Positions 6,088-14,886 of a stretch of 34,945 bases of DNA are shown one piece after another (position 1 is the first letter of the stretch; each line of letters opens with the position of its first letter). The DNA lies in NCBI GenBank assembly GCA_945877135.1, contig CAMCQY010000028.1:1-34945 (forward strand). Direction: 5' to 3'. Below the pieces are notes generated by a model. That model was not told the origin of the DNA, ran no database searches, and saw nothing but the letters and a program-made list of their open reading frames with translations. The translations under genes were made by a program, and so were the position numbers. The DNA comes from Candidatus Kuenenia stuttgartensis (GTDB lineage: Bacteria; Planctomycetota; Planctomycetia; Pirellulales; UBA1268).

Positions 6088-8567
6088 TGAGACCGCAGCC
6101 GCTGCGACTCGTTGCCGGACTGGCTCTGCTGGCATGCATGGCCGATGGCCTGCTGGCCGCCGACCCCGTGGCCATCGATGTCTATCCACCCGCCGTCCAG
6201 CTCGACTCGGCCCGCGACAGCCAGCAGGTCATCGTGCAGGCCCGGCTCGCGGATGGCCGCACGATCGACGTCACGGGACTGGCCAGCGTGACGGTTTCCA
6301 ACCCAAAACTCGCCGCCGTCGAAAAGGCGGGGGACCAGTCCGGCCGGCTGGTGTTCAAACCGCTGTCCGACGGCGATGGCTCGATCCGCGTGTCCCATGG
6401 CGGGCAGGAGCGATCGATTCCGCTGCGGGTGGTTTCGGCGTCATCCAATCCGCCGCTCTCATTCCGCCTGGATGTGATGCCTGTCTTCGCCCGGGCCGGC
6501 TGCAACATGGGCAGTTGCCACGGCGCGGCACGGGGCAAGGATGGCTTCCGGCTGTCGCTCTTCGGATTCGATCCCGCAGGCGACTACCACCGCATCACCC
6601 GCGAACTGCCGGGCCGACGGATCGATCTGGGGAATCCACAGGCCAGCCTGCTGTTGCTGAAGGCCACAGGCGCGGTGTCGCACACCGGCGGCAAGCGGTT
6701 TACGGCCGACAGCGACCTCGCCGCCCGCATCGAGCAGTGGATCGCTGCCGGCGCGATTGACGACCCAGGGCCCGATCCGGCGCAGAGCGTGCCCGCGCTG
6801 CAATCGCTCGACCTTTATCCGCCGACGGCGCTGCTCGAATCGAGTGGCCCAGCGCAGCCTCTGGTGGCGGTGGCCCGCTTTTCCGACGGCACCGACCGCG
6901 ACGTCACCGATCTTGTCTGGTATGGCTCGAGCAACGAGCCGGCCGCGAAGGTCTCGCCTGCCGGTGTGATCTCGCCGGGGTCGCGTGGCGAATCGTTCGT
7001 GATGGCCCGTTACGACACGATCACAACCGGCACGCCGCTGATCGTCGTGCCAAAGGATCTGACCTTCACCTTCCCAAACAGCGACGGGCAGCCGGTTGGT
7101 ACCCCGTGGATCGACGACCTCGTCGATACCAAGCTCGCCAGCCTGCGGATCGCCCCCTCTGGAATCTGCGACGACGAAACCTTTCTGCGGCGGGCCACGC
7201 TCGACCTCATCGGGCTTGTGCCGACGCCCGAGGAGCGGGCGGCGTTCCTCGCCGACACGTCGCCCGACAAGCGCGGCCGCCTCGTCGATCAGCTCATGGT
7301 CCGCAAGGAGTTCGTCGAACTCTGGGTGATGAAGTGGTCGGAGATTCTGCAGATTCGGTCGCAGGGCAACGATGTCAGCCCGAAGGCGGCGATCCTCTAT
7401 CACCAGTGGCTCGACCGGCGGATCGCCGCCAACGAGCCCATCGACACGATGGTGCGGGATCTGCTCACCGCCACGGGCGGCACCTTCGCCAACCCTGCCT
7501 CGAATTACTTTCAACTCGAACGCAATACGCTCAAGCTGACCGAAAATGTGGCGCAGGCCTTCCTCGGCATGCGCATCCAGTGTGCCCAGTGCCACAACCA
7601 TCCGTTCGACCGCTGGACGATGGACGATTACTACGGCTTTGCCGCGTTCTTCTCGCAAATCGGCCGCAAGCGGGCGGATGATCCGAGGGAAACGATCATC
7701 TTCAACGCCGGCGGCGGCGAGGTGAATCATCCCGTCACGGGCAAACCCGCGCCGCCGAAATTCCTCGGGGGAGAGCGGCCGAAGGTTTCCGACCGTGATC
7801 GGCGTGAGGCCGTGGCCGCGTGGATCACGTCGGCCGACAACCCGTTCTTCGGCCGCCACATCGTGAACCTCGCGTGGGCCCACTTCTTCGGCCGCGGCAT
7901 TGTCCACGAGCCCGATGACGCGCGGGTCAGCAATCCGCCGTCGAACCCCGCCCTACTCGCCGAACTCAGCCGCCGTTTCGCCGAGAGCGGCTGGGATTTC
8001 CGGACGCTGATCCGCGGCATCGTCACCTCCCGCACCTATCAGCGATCGAGCGACTGGAACGACTCCAACCGCGGCGACAGCGTGAACTTCTCGCATGCCG
8101 CTGTCCGCCGCGTGCGGGCAGAGGTGCTGCTCGACGTGCTGGCCGAAGTGACCGACACCAAGAACAAGTTTCCGGGCATGCCGCTTGGCGCCCGCGCCGT
8201 GCAGATGGCCGACGGCCGCACGACCAACTATTTTCTCACCACCTTCGGACGTGCCACCCGCGAGGATGTCTGCACCTGCGCCGTCAGCATGGACCCGAGC
8301 CTGTCGCAAGCGCTCCACCTACTCAATGGCGACGCTGCCAACGACCGCATCCGGCAGGGAAAGCTGATCGAACGGCGGCTGGCGGCCGGTGATACGCCGT
8401 CGGCGATCATCGACGAACTCTTCGTGCGGTGCTACTGCCGGATGCCGACGGAGCGGGAGCGACTGGAAACCCTCGTCACCGTGCTCGATGCGTCCGACAA
8501 GCGTCAGGCGATCGAGGATGTGTTCTGGGCGCTGTTGAACTCGCCCGAGTTCATCTTCAACCACTAA
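6087..8567 (+). CDS. BIG2/DUF1549/DUF1553 protein with cytochrome-like motifs
   Basis: This 826-aa exported protein has a signal peptide ending near GLLA(24)-AD. A BIG2-like Ig segment comes first, then a cytochrome c-like segment with C139-x4-C144-H145 (GCNMGSCHG) rather than the canonical CxxCH. A second Ig-like segment follows, then DUF1549 (from about residue 330) containing a canonical C499-A-Q-C502-H503, and DUF1553 at the C-terminus, where the RTYQRSS and SPEFIFNH motifs are typical. Such proteins are thought to be periplasmic haem or redox proteins of planctomycetes; their reaction is unknown. The ATG at 6087 was chosen over in-frame upstream codons because AGGAG lies 8 nt before it, the signal peptide begins there, and it overlaps the previous stop by one base. 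Confidence 0.92.
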   Translation: MRPQPLRLVAGLALLACMADGLLAADPVAIDVYPPAVQLDSARDSQQVIVQARLADGRTIDVTGLASVTVSNPKLAAVEKAGDQSGRLVFKPLSDGDGSIRVSHGGQERSIPLRVVSASSNPPLSFRLDVMPVFARAGCNMGSCHGAARGKDGFRLSLFGFDPAGDYHRITRELPGRRIDLGNPQASLLLLKATGAVSHTGGKRFTADSDLAARIEQWIAAGAIDDPGPDPAQSVPALQSLDLYPPTALLESSGPAQPLVAVARFSDGTDRDVTDLVWYGSSNEPAAKVSPAGVISPGSRGESFVMARYDTITTGTPLIVVPKDLTFTFPNSDGQPVGTPWIDDLVDTKLASLRIAPSGICDDETFLRRATLDLIGLVPTPEERAAFLADTSPDKRGRLVDQLMVRKEFVELWVMKWSEILQIRSQGNDVSPKAAILYHQWLDRRIAANEPIDTMVRDLLTATGGTFANPASNYFQLERNTLKLTENVAQAFLGMRIQCAQCHNHPFDRWTMDDYYGFAAFFSQIGRKRADDPRETIIFNAGGGEVNHPVTGKPAPPKFLGGERPKVSDRDRREAVAAWITSADNPFFGRHIVNLAWAHFFGRGIVHEPDDARVSNPPSNPALLAELSRRFAESGWDFRTLIRGIVTSRTYQRSSDWNDSNRGDSVNFSHAAVRRVRAEVLLDVLAEVTDTKNKFPGMPLGARAVQMADGRTTNYFLTTFGRATREDVCTCAVSMDPSLSQALHLLNGDAANDRIRQGKLIERRLAAGDTPSAIIDELFVRCYCRMPTERERLETLVTVLDASDKRQAIEDVFWALLNSPEFIFNH

Positions 8568-8578
8568 GGCGGCCCGTC

Positions 8579-10228
8579 ATGCTGCTGCGTTTCGTTCTCG
8601 CCATGCTGCTGCTCGCGGCCTTTTCCAAGGCCCGCGCCGCCGAAGCCCCGCCCACGTTCAACGACCAGGTGCTGCCGATCTTCCGCGAGAAGTGCTGCGG
8701 CTGCCACAACCCCGACAAGAAGAAGGGCGGCCTCGATCTGACAAGCCACGGCCAGACGATGGCGGGGGGCAGTTCGGGCGAGGTGATCGCGGCAGGCGAT
8801 GCCGATGGCTCGTATCTCTGGCAACTGGCGAGCCATGCGTCGGAGCCGAAGATGCCGCCAGAGTCCGACAAGATTCCTGCCGAGATGCTCGACGTGATCA
8901 AGCGTTGGATCGCCGGCGGCGCCATCGAACGCGCGGGCGGCGGTCCGGTCGCCCGCAAGACGGCGGCCATCGCCTTGGACGCGGCCGCCGTAGCGGCTCC
9001 GGAAGGTCCGCTGGTGATGCCGCCGCGGTTGTCACTGGAAGTGATTTCCGAAGCGGCGCGGCCCACGACGATCACGGCCCTGGCCGTCTCGCCCCACGGA
9101 GAGGTCGCGGCGGTGGGTGGCCGCCGCCAGCTGCTGCTCCATCACACGGCATCGCTCGAACTGCTGGGCGTGCTGCCGTTTCCCGAGGGGGTCGTGAAGA
9201 CCGTCCGCTTCACACGCAATGGCAAGCTGCTGCTGGCCGGCGGCGGCGAGGCGGCCAAGAGCGGCCGAGTCGTGATCTGGGACGTCGCGAAGGGAGCCCG
9301 CATCGCCGAGCTCGGCGATGAATACGACGAGGTGCTGGCCGCTGATCTGTCGGCCGATCAGCGGCTGGTCGCGTTGGGTGGCCCGGCACGGGTTGTCCGG
9401 CTGCTGACGACCGCCGACGGCGAGGTCGAGAGTGAGCTTCGCAAACACACCGACTGGGTGACGGCGATTGAGTTCTCCCCGCAGTCATCGCGTCAGGGAG
9501 CACTCCTGGCCACGGGCGATCGCGCCGGCAACCTGTTTCTCTGGGAGCCGCGTGGGGGCCGCGAGCATGGCACGCTCAAGGGCCACACGGCGGCGATCAC
9601 CGCGATGGCCTGGCGACCCGATGGCGGCGTACTCGCAACCGTATCGGAAGACGGGTCGCTTCGGCTCTGGGACCCGAAGGAATCGAAGCAACTGAAGACC
9701 TGGCAGGCCCATTCCGGTGGCGCGGAAGGCGTGGCCTGGCTGCCCAACGGGCGGCTGGTCACCACCGGCCGCGACCGACGCGTGAAGCTCTGGAAGGCCG
9801 ACGGGCCGCTGGAGCGGGAGACAGCTCCGCTCGCCGACATCGGCACGCGAGTCGCCGTGACCACGGACGGTTCTCGAATCTTCGCGGGCGATTGGAGCGG
9901 CGCGGTGACGGCGTTCACCACCGCCGATGCCTCGCAGGCTGGCACGCTCGACACCAATCCGCCTCCCTTGGCCAAGCGCCTGCAACTCGCCGAGAAGGTG
10001 CTCGCCGACGCTGCTGCGGTCGGGCAGTCCGCCGCGGAGAAGGCCAAGGCCGCCGCCGATGCCATGCAAGTCGCGGAATCGCAAGTGGCTGCTGCCCGCA
10101 AGGCTCTCGAAGAGGCCGAGGAGCAGGCCGCCGCGGCGAAAAATGAGCAGGCTGAGACGGCCCGGCGCGTGGAACGCTGGCGGGCCGAACTCGAATTTTC
10201 GCGGGCCCAGGCTGCCCCGGCGAAATAG
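8579..10228 (+). CDS. Planctomycete-type cytochrome c fused to WD40 repeats and a coiled coil
   Basis: This 549-aa exported protein has a signal peptide (MLLRFVLAMLLLAAFSKARA). A cytochrome c domain (about 25-120) carries a haem site C39-C-G-C42-H43 and PKMPPES, which could supply the Met axial ligand. WD40 repeats (about 150-450) follow, with units such as LWDPKESKQLKTWQAHSGG and GHTAAITAMAWRPDG. The C-terminal segment (about 465-545) is Ala/Glu/Lys-rich and strongly predicted to be coiled coil. It starts 11 nt after the DUF1549/1553 stop, so co-expression is likely. A periplasmic redox or scaffold partner of the DUF1549/1553 protein is inferred; the electron donor is not evident. The ATG at 8579 is preferred because it begins the signal peptide. 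Confidence 0.9.
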   Translation: MLLRFVLAMLLLAAFSKARAAEAPPTFNDQVLPIFREKCCGCHNPDKKKGGLDLTSHGQTMAGGSSGEVIAAGDADGSYLWQLASHASEPKMPPESDKIPAEMLDVIKRWIAGGAIERAGGGPVARKTAAIALDAAAVAAPEGPLVMPPRLSLEVISEAARPTTITALAVSPHGEVAAVGGRRQLLLHHTASLELLGVLPFPEGVVKTVRFTRNGKLLLAGGGEAAKSGRVVIWDVAKGARIAELGDEYDEVLAADLSADQRLVALGGPARVVRLLTTADGEVESELRKHTDWVTAIEFSPQSSRQGALLATGDRAGNLFLWEPRGGREHGTLKGHTAAITAMAWRPDGGVLATVSEDGSLRLWDPKESKQLKTWQAHSGGAEGVAWLPNGRLVTTGRDRRVKLWKADGPLERETAPLADIGTRVAVTTDGSRIFAGDWSGAVTAFTTADASQAGTLDTNPPPLAKRLQLAEKVLADAAAVGQSAAEKAKAAADAMQVAESQVAAARKALEEAEEQAAAAKNEQAETARRVERWRAELEFSRAQAAPAK

Positions 10229-10351
10229 CGAAGCAGCAAAAAAGCGGCCCACGTCCTCTTTCGCATCCGCCGTCCCATCGCTCTTGATTCGACGCCGCTC
10301 TCTCCCCATGATCTCGCCCCCGCGGGAGCCGCGGGCCAGAGGAGCGACGCC

Positions 10352-11302
10352 GTGGTCGGATTCGGAGATCATTCATCGTACCTCCGCCAGCCTGCAGGTC
10401 GGGCTGCAGAATGGCCGCGTCTGGTGGTGATCACGCTCGCCTGCCTCGCTCCCTTTGCCGCCGCTGCTGCGGATGAAAAGCCGCCCCTCCCACGACCGAT
10501 CACGGTCATCGAGGCCGGCACGGTGGTGGACGAGCCAGACCGCGACCGCTGGAACCGGATTGTGCTTCTCGCCACACCGCGGTTCGCCAGCGGCGACACC
10601 GCCGATGTCTCCGAATCAATCAAGGCAGTTGTGACCGAGATCACGCTTGCGATCCTCGCCACCGTGCGTCCCGTGGAGACCTCGGTCGCCAGAGGGACCA
10701 CTCCTCGGCACGAACTCGTCGAGGTCGGCATCGGACATTGCATGCGGGTGAACGATCGACTGACCGTGGTCGCCCCCGATGCCACCATCGCGGGCCTGTC
10801 GCTCGACTTTCTGGGCCGGCAGGTGCTGAACGCCAAGCAGAAGAGCCTCGGCGAGATCGCCTGTGTCGGGAGTCACGGCACGGCAGTCGTGTTTGACGCT
10901 CCCTCGCTGATGCTGCGCGACGACGACCACGAGGATCTCATCGTTCGGCACCTCGTGCGGATCGACCCGCAATCGGGCACCTGCTCCACCTGCGCCTGGC
11001 TCGTGTCGTCAGCCAACGATGGCAGCCTCGAGCCTGTCGACGAACCGCTGCGAATCATCGAGGGCGGCACCCGCGAAGAGCGGCCCATCCACGTGGATGG
11101 CCAACGCTTCACCTTCGGGCTGCCCACCAAGCGGGCTTTCGCCGTCGAGGACCTGCCACCCGGCCGGCGGGTGGACTGGTCCACATCGCTGCGGACCGCC
11201 GCCGACAAAGCCACCTACTCGAATGAGGCCCTCGACCATCTCGTCACCGAACTCGACACGGCCGTCGCCAGCCTCCGCACGCTCCGCTCGGCGGAGCGAT
11301 AA
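10352..11302 (+). CDS. Exported protein of unknown function
   Basis: I do not recognise this 316-aa protein. A hydrophobic segment near residues 24-40 (RLVVITLACLAPFAAAAAD) looks like a signal peptide. The rest is soluble, mixed alpha/beta and has no visible catalytic signature; a CSTC pair near residue 211-214 stands out. The GTG at 10352 was chosen because AGAGGAG lies 8-14 nt upstream; a start nearer the signal peptide is possible. It follows the cytochrome-WD40 gene by 123 bp on the same strand and may be the last gene of that cluster. A 7-bp hairpin (11280-11298) lies just before the stop. Confidence 0.75.
   Translation: MVGFGDHSSYLRQPAGRAAEWPRLVVITLACLAPFAAAAADEKPPLPRPITVIEAGTVVDEPDRDRWNRIVLLATPRFASGDTADVSESIKAVVTEITLAILATVRPVETSVARGTTPRHELVEVGIGHCMRVNDRLTVVAPDATIAGLSLDFLGRQVLNAKQKSLGEIACVGSHGTAVVFDAPSLMLRDDDHEDLIVRHLVRIDPQSGTCSTCAWLVSSANDGSLEPVDEPLRIIEGGTREERPIHVDGQRFTFGLPTKRAFAVEDLPPGRRVDWSTSLRTAADKATYSNEALDHLVTELDTAVASLRTLRSAER
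11280..11298 (+). other. Hairpin just before the stop codon
   Basis: CGCTCCG (11280-11286) and CGGAGCG (11292-11298) are perfect complements around a 5-nt loop, at the very end of the coding region. No T-tract follows, so it is not a standard terminator. Together with the following REP-like palindromes it may protect the mRNA 3' end. Confidence 0.45.
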
Positions 11303-11303
11303 C

Positions 11304-11449
11304 GGATTCCCTCGCTCGCGCGTCGGGCTTGCATGGGAGCGGGGGCGCAGGTGCCTCTCATCCAAGCCCGCAGCGCAAGCAAGGGAAATACGGTTGGCCT
11401 CACGGCAATGGATCGAGGATTCCCTCGCTCGCGCGTCGGGCTTGCATGG
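11304..11449. repeat. REP-like palindromes: one half copy and one full copy
   Basis: A right arm alone lies at about 11304-11336 (GGATTCCCTCGCTCGCG...). A full copy follows at 11359-11449, with left arm CATCCAAGCCCGCAGCGC, the spacer GGCCTCACGGCAATGG, and a right arm nearly identical to the half copy. The repeats fill the gap between two convergent genes, a common place for REP-like sequences that act as bidirectional 3'-end structures. Confidence 0.85.
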
Positions 11450-11453
11450 AGAG

Positions 11454-13700
11454 CTACCGGCTGTGCATGTCGCACGACACGCCCCCGGCGGCCGGCACGT
11501 AGCACATCCGGGCGTAATCCATCACCATGCGGTGCGCACTAAACCGCCAGGCCAGTGAACTGATCGAGTTCATCATCATTCTGATCCACGCCCGCGGCAG
11601 GCCGTCGCTGTCGCGATCGTAGAAGAGCGGGATCACCTCTTCTTCCAGCACTTTGTAGAGCGCCTCGCCATCGCGGCGGTCGGTGATCTCGTCATTGGCG
11701 TGCGTCTCGCCGCGGCCGATGGCGAAGCCGTTGCGGCCGTCAAAAGCCTCCGCCCACCAGCCGTCGAGGATGGAGCAGTTGAGCCCGCCGTTATAGACCA
11801 CCTTCTGGCCGCTGGTGCCCGAGGCTTCGAGCGGCCGCCGCGGGTTGTTGAGCCATACGTCCACACCCTGAATCAGATGCCGGCAGACGTTGATGTCATA
11901 GTCTTCGATGAAGACGACGCGGCCTGCGAACCGACTGTCGTTCCGCAGGTTGGCGATCTTGCGAATCAACGCCTTGCCGGGCTCGTCCGCCGGATGCGAC
12001 TTGCCCGCGTAGATGATCTGAATCGGACGGTCGGGATTGCTGATCAACCCATGGAGCCGATCGAGGTCGGCGAGCACGAGATCGGCCCGTTTGTAGGTGG
12101 CGAACCGCCGCGCGAATCCGATCGTGAGGATGTTGGGATCGAGCACCGCGCGTGCTGCCTCAACCGCCTCGTCGGACTCGCCGCGTCGGCGGCACTGCCG
12201 CGCCAGCCGCCGCCGCACGAACTGCAGCAGCAGGTTCTTGAGAGCGTAGTGCGTCTCCCAGAGTTCGCCCGGATCGCACTCGTGGATCTTCTGCCAGACA
12301 TCGGGCTCGCCCATGCGGCGAAACCAGTTCGCCGGGAAGATGCGGTCGTAGAGCTGCAGCATCTGCCAGGAGAGCCAGCTCGGCACGTGCACGCCGTTGG
12401 TGATGTGGCCGATCGGCACCTCTTCCTCGACTCGCCACGGCCACAGGCCCGACCACATCTTGCGGCTCACGTGGCCGTGTAACGCGCTGACGGCATTCGC
12501 CCGCCGCGACATCTTCAGCCCCAGCACCGTCATGCAGAACGGCTCGCTGTGGTTATTGGGATCGACCCGTCCCATTCCCATCAACTGGTCGTGAGAAATC
12601 CCAAGCGAGTCCCGCATCGGGCCGAGGTATTCCTCGATCAGGCCGCCGTCAAAACGGTCGTGGCCGGCGGGCACGGGCGTGTGCGTCGTGAACACGGTCT
12701 GGCGGGCCACCCGGCGGACCGCATCGTCGAAGGAGTAGCCGTCACGCTCCATCCGTCCACGGACTGCCTCCAGCGTGGCGAAGACCGAGTGCCCTTCGTT
12801 GAGGTGGTAGACGCCAGGCACGATCCCCATCGCCCGGATCACCCGCACGCCGCCGACGCCGAGCACGAGTTCCTGCCGAATCCGCAGCCGGGAATCCCCA
12901 CCATAGAGACGGCTCGTCAGTTCGCGGTCCTCCGGGTTGTTCACCTCCACGTCGGAGTCGAGCAGGAACAGGTTGATCCGGCCCACCGCCATCTTCCAGA
13001 CCTTGGCGAAGATCGGTCCCGAACGCGTGTCGATCTGCACGGTGATCGGCTTGCCATCGGCACAGAGCGCCGGCTCGATCGGCAGCGCCTCCGTTCGCGA
13101 CTGCAGGTATTCCTCGTGCTGGTAGCCGTCGATGTCGAGCTGCTGCTTGAAGTAGCCCTGGTCGTAGAACAGGCCCACCGCGATCAGCGGGATGCCCAGG
13201 CCGCTGGCGCTCTTGATGTGGTCGCCGGAGAGCACGCCCAGGCCACCCGAATAGATCGGCACCGACTCATGGATACCGAACTCAGCGGAGAAATAGACCA
13301 CCGGCTTCGAGCCGAGCACGCCAGCATGGACGTTGCTCCAGGTCGAATCGCCGGCCATGTATTCCTTGAGCCGGCGGTACGCCTGGTTGATCCGGCTGTA
13401 GAGCACGAGTTCCGCGGCGCGGGCTTCCAGACGCTCGGGGGTGAACTCCGCCAGCAGCGCGATCGGGTTGTGGTCGAGTTGCCGCCACCGGATCGGATCG
13501 AGCTCCCGGAACAGATTGGTCACTTCCGGATGCCAGCTCCACCAGAGGTTGCGGGCCAGCGCCATGCACTTCTCGTAGAGCTTCTCGGGGGAAAGCTCGT
13601 CGAGCCTCGGCGGTGCATGCAGGCCAAGGCTGGCACTCCCGTTCGCGGGGACGCTGCCTCTGGCTGCACGAATGGCGCGGGATTCTTCGGCCTGGCTCAT
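11454..13700 (-). CDS. glgP: Alpha-glucan phosphorylase (GT35, DUF3417 type)
   Basis: This 748-aa cytoplasmic enzyme releases glucose-1-phosphate from glycogen or maltodextrin using pyridoxal phosphate. The N-terminal DUF3417 segment (about 40-150; LARNLWWSWHPEV) marks the actinobacterial/archaeal-type alpha-glucan phosphorylase subfamily. GIHESVPIYSGGLGVLSGDHIKSASGLGIPL follows near residue 145, then HLNEGHS and FTTHTPVPAGHDRF. The PLP site EASGTSGQK has its Lys at position 633. The C-terminal tail is SISSLAWRFSAHRMVMDYARMCY. GGAG lies about 8 nt before the ATG at 13700. It is transcribed convergently with the preceding cluster and divergently from the acyl-CoA dehydrogenase-like gene, so it appears to stand alone rather than in a glycogen operon. 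Confidence 0.95.
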   Translation of the reverse strand: MSQAEESRAIRAARGSVPANGSASLGLHAPPRLDELSPEKLYEKCMALARNLWWSWHPEVTNLFRELDPIRWRQLDHNPIALLAEFTPERLEARAAELVLYSRINQAYRRLKEYMAGDSTWSNVHAGVLGSKPVVYFSAEFGIHESVPIYSGGLGVLSGDHIKSASGLGIPLIAVGLFYDQGYFKQQLDIDGYQHEEYLQSRTEALPIEPALCADGKPITVQIDTRSGPIFAKVWKMAVGRINLFLLDSDVEVNNPEDRELTSRLYGGDSRLRIRQELVLGVGGVRVIRAMGIVPGVYHLNEGHSVFATLEAVRGRMERDGYSFDDAVRRVARQTVFTTHTPVPAGHDRFDGGLIEEYLGPMRDSLGISHDQLMGMGRVDPNNHSEPFCMTVLGLKMSRRANAVSALHGHVSRKMWSGLWPWRVEEEVPIGHITNGVHVPSWLSWQMLQLYDRIFPANWFRRMGEPDVWQKIHECDPGELWETHYALKNLLLQFVRRRLARQCRRRGESDEAVEAARAVLDPNILTIGFARRFATYKRADLVLADLDRLHGLISNPDRPIQIIYAGKSHPADEPGKALIRKIANLRNDSRFAGRVVFIEDYDINVCRHLIQGVDVWLNNPRRPLEASGTSGQKVVYNGGLNCSILDGWWAEAFDGRNGFAIGRGETHANDEITDRRDGEALYKVLEEEVIPLFYDRDSDGLPRAWIRMMMNSISSLAWRFSAHRMVMDYARMCYVPAAGGVSCDMHSR

Positions 13701-13775
13701 GGTGTGGCTCCGGACGTGAAGTGGAGATGGAGGGGGAGAACCTGCCAGAAGGAGCCGCAGTATAGCGAGCGGCGA

Positions 13776-13803
13776 TTTTCATTCGACCCCCGCCCTGCAT
13801 AAT
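13776..13803 (+). promoter_or_regulatory. Possible promoter of the acyl-CoA dehydrogenase-like gene
   Basis: CATAAT at 13798-13803 matches the -10 box at 5 of 6 positions and TTTTCA at 13776-13781 matches the -35 at 4 of 6, with a 16-bp spacer. The ATG at 13810 begins 6 nt after the -10 box and no Shine-Dalgarno precedes it, so a leaderless transcript is expected. The divergent glgP promoter must lie in the same 109-bp spacer but is not obvious. Confidence 0.45.
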
Positions 13804-13809
13804 AGCGGC

Positions 13810-14865
13810 ATGTTCACTCCCGGCTGCCGCCATCCCGACCCCGCTGCACTCTCGGCCCTCTGCGAAACGTTGGCCGGCCTCGCGCAGGAGACCGCCGACA
13901 TCGGGCCGTGGCGAAGCGGGGCCTTCGCATCGCTGGCCCGGTCGGGGGCGTTGGCGGGATTCATCCCCGCCGACTGCGGCGGCACCGCCGCCACGGAGTC
14001 CGCGGTCCTCGAAATGCTTGCCGCACTCTCGGCCCGCTGCCTGACGACCGCGCTTGCCCTCACCCAGTGGGCCAGCGCCTGCAGGATCATCGCGGGGGGC
14101 GAGCCAGCCCTGCGATCATCCCGGCTGCCTGCCCTGGCCCGTGGCGATACGCCAACCACAGTGGGCATCTCACAGCTCTCGACGAGCCGCCGCCACCTGG
14201 GCACGCCGGCGCTGGTTGCAGCCCGCAGCAACGGCACCTGGCGGCTCACGGGCCTCTGTCCCTGGGTTACCGGCGCCGACTCGAGCGACACGATCGTCAC
14301 CGGTGCCCTCACCGAGACCGGCGAACAGTTTTTCTTCGTCGTGCCTACCGCCGCGCGGGGCCTCGACATCGCGCCGCCCCTGCAGATGCTCGCCCTGTCC
14401 GGAAGCCGCACGTCGAGCGTGGTCTTCCGGGATGTCGAGCCGGCAGACGTCATCGTGCCAGCCGGGGCCGGCGTGCGGACAGGCGGCCTGGCGACGACGG
14501 CGCTGGCGGTGGGCTCCACGTGGGCGGCCATCGCCATCCTCGACGAGGAGGCCCACGGGCGGCCGGCGCTCGAGCCGGTGGCCGCCGGCCTGCGGGCCGA
14601 AGTGGATGAACTCTGGCGGCAGCTCGACGAGGCCGCGGAGGGTGGCATCGAACCGGCCGATCGCGATCGGCTGCGGGCCCACGCCAACGGCCTCGTCGTG
14701 CGGGCCGCGCAGGCGGCGCTCACGGCCTCGAAGGGGGCCGGCTTCGTGGCGGGCCATCCGGCCGAGCGGCTCGTCCGCGAGTCGATGTTCTTTTTGGTGT
14801 GGAGCTGCCCGCAGTCGGTCACATCCGCCGTGATGTGCGAACTGGCCGGAATTGGTGACTCCTAG
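13810..14865 (+). CDS. Acyl-CoA dehydrogenase family protein
   Basis: This 351-aa flavoprotein-like protein is somewhat shorter than typical acyl-CoA dehydrogenases (about 380 aa). The N-terminal helices contain GFIPADCGGTAATES, the usual G-x-P...GG turn. The middle beta domain has WRLTGLCPWVTGADSSD, a variant of the family GxKxWVTxA motif. The C-terminal helical bundle contains GAGFVAGHPAERLVRESMFF, which resembles the GxGY...PxERxxRD motif. The usual catalytic Glu segment near the C-terminus is not recognisable, so the substrate and even dehydrogenase activity are uncertain. It precedes two DUF1254 genes by 21 bp and may be co-transcribed with them. Confidence 0.8.
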   Translation: MFTPGCRHPDPAALSALCETLAGLAQETADIGPWRSGAFASLARSGALAGFIPADCGGTAATESAVLEMLAALSARCLTTALALTQWASACRIIAGGEPALRSSRLPALARGDTPTTVGISQLSTSRRHLGTPALVAARSNGTWRLTGLCPWVTGADSSDTIVTGALTETGEQFFFVVPTAARGLDIAPPLQMLALSGSRTSSVVFRDVEPADVIVPAGAGVRTGGLATTALAVGSTWAAIAILDEEAHGRPALEPVAAGLRAEVDELWRQLDEAAEGGIEPADRDRLRAHANGLVVRAAQAALTASKGAGFVAGHPAERLVRESMFFLVWSCPQSVTSAVMCELAGIGDS

Positions 14866-14886
14866 CGTTTTCCATTGGAGACCGTA

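Noticed and set aside
12549-13802. Long plus-strand open frame antisense to glgP (417 codons)
   Set aside because: glgP is certain on the other strand; the frame has no recognisable domain and a typical shadow composition.
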